From assembly GCF_016858125.1 (NCBI RefSeq), contig NZ_CP064781.1:3911214-3975213 (forward strand): 64,000 nt of DNA. Direction: 5' to 3'. Positions within the stretch are counted from its first letter, which is position 1. Every line of letters starts with the position of its first letter. This document shows, piece by piece, positions 60,925 through 64,000 of the stretch. The position numbers were made by a program, and so were the translations under genes. Origin of the DNA: Azospira restricta. GTDB taxonomy: Bacteria > Pseudomonadota > Gammaproteobacteria > Burkholderiales > Rhodocyclaceae. The notes beneath the pieces are model-generated. The model saw only the letters and a list, made by a program, of their open reading frames with translations. It did not search any database and was not told where the DNA came from.

Positions 60925-60951
60925 GGAAAGGCCCGACGAGCGGGCCTTTCC
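60925..60951 (-). terminator. Terminator after tRNA-Ala
   Basis: Stem GGAAAGGCCCG and CGGGCCTTTCC with a 5-base loop. On the minus strand it follows the tRNA 3' end by about 9 bases and lies upstream of chrA. Confidence 0.85.
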
Positions 60952-60960
60952 GGGGATCGG

Positions 60961-61036
<76 letters not shown>

Positions 61037-61048
61037 AACGAGGGACGG

Positions 61049-61076
61049 ATTATAGCCACTTTCCGAACCTTTTCAA
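61049..61076 (-). promoter_or_regulatory. Promoter of tRNA-Ala
   Basis: On the minus strand, -35 TTGAAA (61076-61071), a 16-bp spacer, and a perfect -10 TATAAT (61054-61049), which ends 13 bases before the tRNA 5' end. This is a clear sigma-70 promoter. Confidence 0.85.
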
Positions 61077-61152
61077 ACCTCTCCGCAACGCGGCGGAACC
61101 ATCCCGCCCTTCCCCCTGTCCAGACCTCAGGAACGAGCCGGAGGAAACGATC

Positions 61153-61491
61153 ATGGACACCACTTGTGACATCACCAGCCGCCACTGTGTTCCCTGCGAG
61201 GGCGGCGTTCCCGCGCTCGCCGACAGTGCGGCGCGGGAACTGCTGGCGCAGCTGGACGACTGGACGCTGGCGGACGGCAGGATCGAGAAGACCTTCCGCT
61301 TCAAGAACCATCACCAGACGATGGCCTTCGTCAATGCGGTGGCCTGGATCTCGCACCGCGAGGACCACCATCCCGAACTGACCGTCGGCTACGCCGACTG
61401 CCGCATCCGCTACTGGACGCACGCGATCGGCGGGCTCTCCGAGAACGACTTCATCTGCGCGGCGAAGGTGGACCGGCTGTTCGCGCTGTAG
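61153..61491 (+). CDS. phhB: 4a-hydroxytetrahydrobiopterin dehydratase (pterin carbinolamine dehydratase)
   Basis: The 112-residue product is a full-length dehydratase that recycles the pterin cofactor of aromatic hydroxylases. The active-site motif lies in ISHREDHHPELTVGYADC, followed by IRYWTHAIGGLSENDFICAA. A GGAGG site precedes the ATG. No phenylalanine hydroxylase gene is in this window, so its partner is unknown. Family members also serve as coactivators or molybdopterin-linked proteins in bacteria. Confidence 0.9.
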   Translation: MDTTCDITSRHCVPCEGGVPALADSAARELLAQLDDWTLADGRIEKTFRFKNHHQTMAFVNAVAWISHREDHHPELTVGYADCRIRYWTHAIGGLSENDFICAAKVDRLFAL

Positions 61492-61550
61492 CGGCGGCCC
61501 CTCGCGACGCGACGCGCGCTACTCGGAACGAACGGTTTTGGGGAAGCTCG

Positions 61551-61688
61551 GGCGCACCCCGAGAGTACTTCTTCGCGATGCTCTCGCATCGCTCAGGCGC
61601 ACCCCGAGAGTACTTCTTCGCGATGCTCTCGCACCGCTCAGGCGCACCCCGAGAGTACTTCCTCGCGATGTGCGCTGCACATCGCTCA
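61551..61688 (-). repeat. Stop-codon-anchored repeat, three tandem copies after the Sua5 gene
   Basis: Minus-strand copies at 61688-61641 (48 bp), 61640-61596 (45 bp) and 61595-61551 (45 bp). Each starts TGAGC, contains a stem (GCGATGTGC/GCACATCGC in the first, GCGATGC/GCATCGC in the third) and ends GAAGTACTCTCGGGGTGCGCC. The first TGA is the stop of the Sua5-family gene. The 45-bp copies keep the reading frame. Confidence 0.95.
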
Positions 61689-62669
61689 GGCGCCGGCGCC
61701 GGCGAGCGCGCGCCGCAGGCGGTCGGCGACCGCCTGCCATTGCGGGGTTTCCGGAATTGCCTCGACGACGATCAGGTCGACGCCGGCGTGGTCGAGTTCG
61801 CGCAATGCCGCGTACAGGTCGTGCGCATAGCCGACCGGCTCGGCCGGCAGCATCTTCCACGCATGCGGCACGCCGGCCTGCGGCGGCTGCGAGTGCGCCA
61901 GCACGCCGCAGCGGCGGCCGCTGTGGCGCATCGCGTTGAGGAACTGCGCCAGCCGCGCGCCGTCGACGCTGCGCATCGGCGTCAGCGGCGCGTAGTGCGC
62001 CTCGAGCGTGCCGGAGGCGCGCGGCGCGGCGGCAGTCGGCGCTTCCGGCCGCAGGCCGCAGACGGCCTCGATCGCCGCCGGCGTGATGTGGCCGGGGCGC
62101 AGCAGCACGGGCCGGCCCGAGGAAAGATCGATGATCGTCGATTCGATGCCGACGACGCAGGGGCCGCCGTCGAGCACCAGCGCGACGGCGTCGCCGAGTT
62201 CCTCGCGCACGTGCGCGGCAGTGGTCGGGCTGATGCGGCCGAAGCGGTTGGCCGACGGCGCGGCGATGCCGCCGCTGCCGCCGGCGGCGGCGAAGGCGCG
62301 CAGCAGTTCGAGCGCGACCGGATGGCCGGGCACGCGCAGGCCGACGGTGTCCTGGCCGCCGGTGACGACGTCGGGCACGCCCGGCGCGCGCTTCAGGATC
62401 AGCGTCAGCGGGCCGGGCCAGAAATCCTCGGCCAACTCGTAGGCGAGATCGGGAACGTCGACCGCCCAGCGCTCGAGGTGGTTGGCGCCGGGGATATGCA
62501 CGATCAGCGGATGGTCGGCCGGCCGCCCCTTGGCGGCGAAGATCTTCGCCACCGCCAGCGGGTTCGCGGCGTCGGCACCGAGGCCGTAGACCGTCTCGGT
62601 CGGAATGCCGACCAGCTCGCCGGCCTTCAGCAGTTCGACGGCGCGGGCGATCTCCGCCGGATCACTCAT
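61686..62669 (-). CDS. Threonylcarbamoyl-AMP synthase (Sua5/YciO/YrdC family)
   Basis: Enzyme that makes threonylcarbamoyl-AMP for the t6A modification of tRNA. The 327-residue product has the YrdC domain (VGIPTETVYGLGADAANPLA near 26, KIFAAKGRPADHPLIVHI near 47, AAPSANRFGRISPTTAAHV) and a C-terminal Sua5 domain. The long two-domain form is Sua5 type. The start MSDPAEI at 62669 overlaps the purK stop by 8 bases; a longer frame starts at 62690 over purK codons. Confidence 0.93.
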   Translation of the reverse strand: MSDPAEIARAVELLKAGELVGIPTETVYGLGADAANPLAVAKIFAAKGRPADHPLIVHIPGANHLERWAVDVPDLAYELAEDFWPGPLTLILKRAPGVPDVVTGGQDTVGLRVPGHPVALELLRAFAAAGGSGGIAAPSANRFGRISPTTAAHVREELGDAVALVLDGGPCVVGIESTIIDLSSGRPVLLRPGHITPAAIEAVCGLRPEAPTAAAPRASGTLEAHYAPLTPMRSVDGARLAQFLNAMRHSGRRCGVLAHSQPPQAGVPHAWKMLPAEPVGYAHDLYAALRELDHAGVDLIVVEAIPETPQWQAVADRLRRALAGAGA

Positions 62670-63822
62670 CCCGGATGCCGATGGCGGCACGCGCTTCCAT
62701 CGCGATCTTCACCGCCCGGTCGAAGTCGCTGTCGACCACCGTGAAATGCGCCATCTTGCGGCCGTGGCGCGCGTGGTGCTTGCCGTAGAAATGCAGCTTG
62801 AGGTTCGGCACGACGGCGAGCTTCGCCCAGTCCGGCTCGCGGTAATGCTCACCGGAATCGGTCTTCTCGAACCACAGGTCGCCGAGGATATTCACCATCA
62901 CCGCCGCCGAATGCGCGCGGGCATCGCCCAGCGGCAGGCCGCACAGCGCGCGCACCTGCTGCTCGTACTGGCTGGTGATGCAGGTGTCGACGGTGTAGTG
63001 GCCGCTGTTGTGCGGCCGCGGCGCCATCTCGTTGACGTAGAGCTGGCCGCGGCTGACGAAGAACTCGACGCCGAGCGTGCCGATGTAGCCGAGCTTCTCG
63101 GCGATCCGCTCGGCGTACTCGGCGGCGCTGTCGCGCAGGCAGGCCGAGCCGCGCGCCGGTACGATGGAGACGTCGAGGATGCCCTTGCGGTGGCTGTTCT
63201 CGGCGGTCGGGAAGCACTTGACGACGCCGTTCTCGTCGCGCGCCAGCACCACCGACACCTCGTAGTCGAGGTTGAGCTTCTGCTCGAGGATGCAGGTCTC
63301 GCCCTTGAACGCGCGGAACGCGGCGAGCGCTTCGTCGCGGTCGTTCACCACCGCCTGCCCCTTGCCGTCGTAGCCGAAGCGGGCGACCTTGAGGATGCCC
63401 GGGAACAGGCCGGCATTGGCGTTCCTGATGTCGTCTTCCGCATGCACCGGCGCGAAGGCGCCGTGCGGCAGGCCGTGGTCGCGCAGGAAGGTCTTCTCGG
63501 CGATGCGGTTCTGGCAGACCGAGACGGCGGCGGCCGACGGCCGCACCGTGACGAACTTGGCGAGATAGTCGAGCGTATCCGCCGGCACGTTCTCGAACTC
63601 GGTGGTGATCGCCGCACAGCCCTGCGCCAGCTCGTCGAGCGCGGCGTAATCGTCGTAGGCGGCCTGCAGGTGGCGCTCGGCGATCCGGCCGGCCGGGCTG
63701 TGCGGGTCCGGGTCGAGGACCCAGACCTGGTAGCCCATCTCGTGGGCGGCGGAAACGAAGAAGCGGCCGAGCTGGCCGCCGCCGAGCATGCCGAGGGTGG
63801 CGGGCGGGAGGATCGCGCTCAT
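62662..63822 (-). CDS. purK: N5-carboxyaminoimidazole ribonucleotide synthase
   Basis: ATP-grasp enzyme of purine synthesis that carboxylates AIR with bicarbonate and ATP. The 386-residue product has TLGMLGGGQLGRFFVSAAHE at the N-terminus, FPGILKVARFGYDGKGQAVV near 135 and FFVSRGQLYVNEMAPRPHNS near 260. It lies 37 bases after purE, which uses its product. It is a typical purEK pair. Confidence 0.96.
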   Translation of the reverse strand: MSAILPPATLGMLGGGQLGRFFVSAAHEMGYQVWVLDPDPHSPAGRIAERHLQAAYDDYAALDELAQGCAAITTEFENVPADTLDYLAKFVTVRPSAAAVSVCQNRIAEKTFLRDHGLPHGAFAPVHAEDDIRNANAGLFPGILKVARFGYDGKGQAVVNDRDEALAAFRAFKGETCILEQKLNLDYEVSVVLARDENGVVKCFPTAENSHRKGILDVSIVPARGSACLRDSAAEYAERIAEKLGYIGTLGVEFFVSRGQLYVNEMAPRPHNSGHYTVDTCITSQYEQQVRALCGLPLGDARAHSAAVMVNILGDLWFEKTDSGEHYREPDWAKLAVVPNLKLHFYGKHHARHGRKMAHFTVVDSDFDRAVKIAMEARAAIGIRDE

Positions 63823-63859
63823 CGTGTATTCGGTTCGATTCGGATTCGGGGATCGGGGT

Positions 63860-64000
63860 TCACACTTCTGGCAGCTTCATCGCCAGCACCTTGTCGGTCT
63901 GGGCCTGGCGGAAGGCGGCGAGCTTCTGCGCCAGTGCGGGATCGCCGTTGGCCAGCATGGCCACCGCGAACAGTGCGGCATTGGCGGCGCCGGCCTCGCC
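63860..64000 (-). CDS. purE: N5-carboxyaminoimidazole ribonucleotide mutase PurE (partial, 3' end)
   Basis: Only the last 46 codons are visible: AANAALFAVAMLANGDPALA followed by LAAFRQAQTDKVLAMKLPEV and the stop. The block AAFRQAQTDKVL matches the C-terminus of class I PurE. The gene runs off the right edge; its start lies beyond. PurE moves the carboxyl group made by PurK. Confidence 0.93.
   Translation of the reverse strand, partial: GEAGAANAALFAVAMLANGDPALAQKLAAFRQAQTDKVLAMKLPEV

Noticed and set aside
61551..61688. CRISPR array
   Set aside because: The three tandem units have no unique spacers between repeats, and related copies follow other genes. No cas gene is present.
61538..61939. 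Small repeat-encoded protein on the plus strand across the Sua5 repeat array
   Set aside because: The frame only reads the 45-bp units in tandem and continues antisense to the Sua5 gene; there is no ribosome-binding site.

Overview
The window is high-GC chromosomal DNA, dense with genes, from a betaproteobacterium, most likely of the Rhodocyclales (Azospira/Dechloromonas/Azoarcus type). That placement is an inference. It rests on a complete E. coli-order dcw cluster, meso-DAP-type murE, class A RNase P RNA, the ssb/MFS/uvrA neighbourhood, and respiratory genes such as a multiheme cytochrome c fused to a cytochrome b domain. No prophage, insertion sequence or CRISPR array is visible.

Layout. 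Bases 1-16,400 (minus strand) hold the division and cell-wall cluster mraZ-rsmH-ftsL-ftsI-murE-murF-mraY-murD-ftsW-murG-murC-ddlB-ftsQ-ftsA-ftsZ. Most junctions are 4-base overlaps, and ftsZ runs off the left edge. A promoter with three to four 10-bp MraZ boxes sits upstream of mraZ. From 16.6 to 24.1 kb are gstA, rnpB, a DUF3025 gene, a lipoprotein gene, pyrC, a ribbon-helix-helix/receiver fusion divergent from an XRE regulator, and rsmI divergent from yraN-(exported HIRAN protein)-diaA-dolP. From 24.1 to 28.8 kb is a probable catabolic cluster (FAH hydrolase, tautomerase, RidA, luciferase-like flavin enzyme, F420/NADP reductase-like protein) with a divergent LysR regulator.

From 28.8 to 38.3 kb are a periplasmic glutathione peroxidase, rfaE2, a SRPBCC protein, kup, two tandem diguanylate cyclases whose periplasmic domains carry a c-type heme motif, a secreted heme-b (EB_dh-like) protein with a secreted cupredoxin, and an EF-hand protein. 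From 38.3 to 51.5 kb are an amino-acid ABC transporter, ssb, an MFS exporter, uvrA-dgkA-pepN, a radical SAM protein, tpx and azlCD. From 51.6 to 59.4 kb are a nine-heme cytochrome c/b fusion resembling Geobacter CbcL and a five-gene soluble signalling operon: receiver, MglA-like GTPase, histidine kinase, receiver-GspE ATPase, histidine kinase. The right end has chrA, tRNA-Ala(CGC), phhB, a Sua5-family gene, purK and the 3' end of purE.

The most unusual signals are three. A 45-48 bp repeat with compensating stem changes begins exactly at the stop codon of four unrelated genes. The MglA/receiver-ATPase signalling operon has no pilus genes beside it. Several heme-linked sensing and electron-transfer genes lie within 20 kb of each other.
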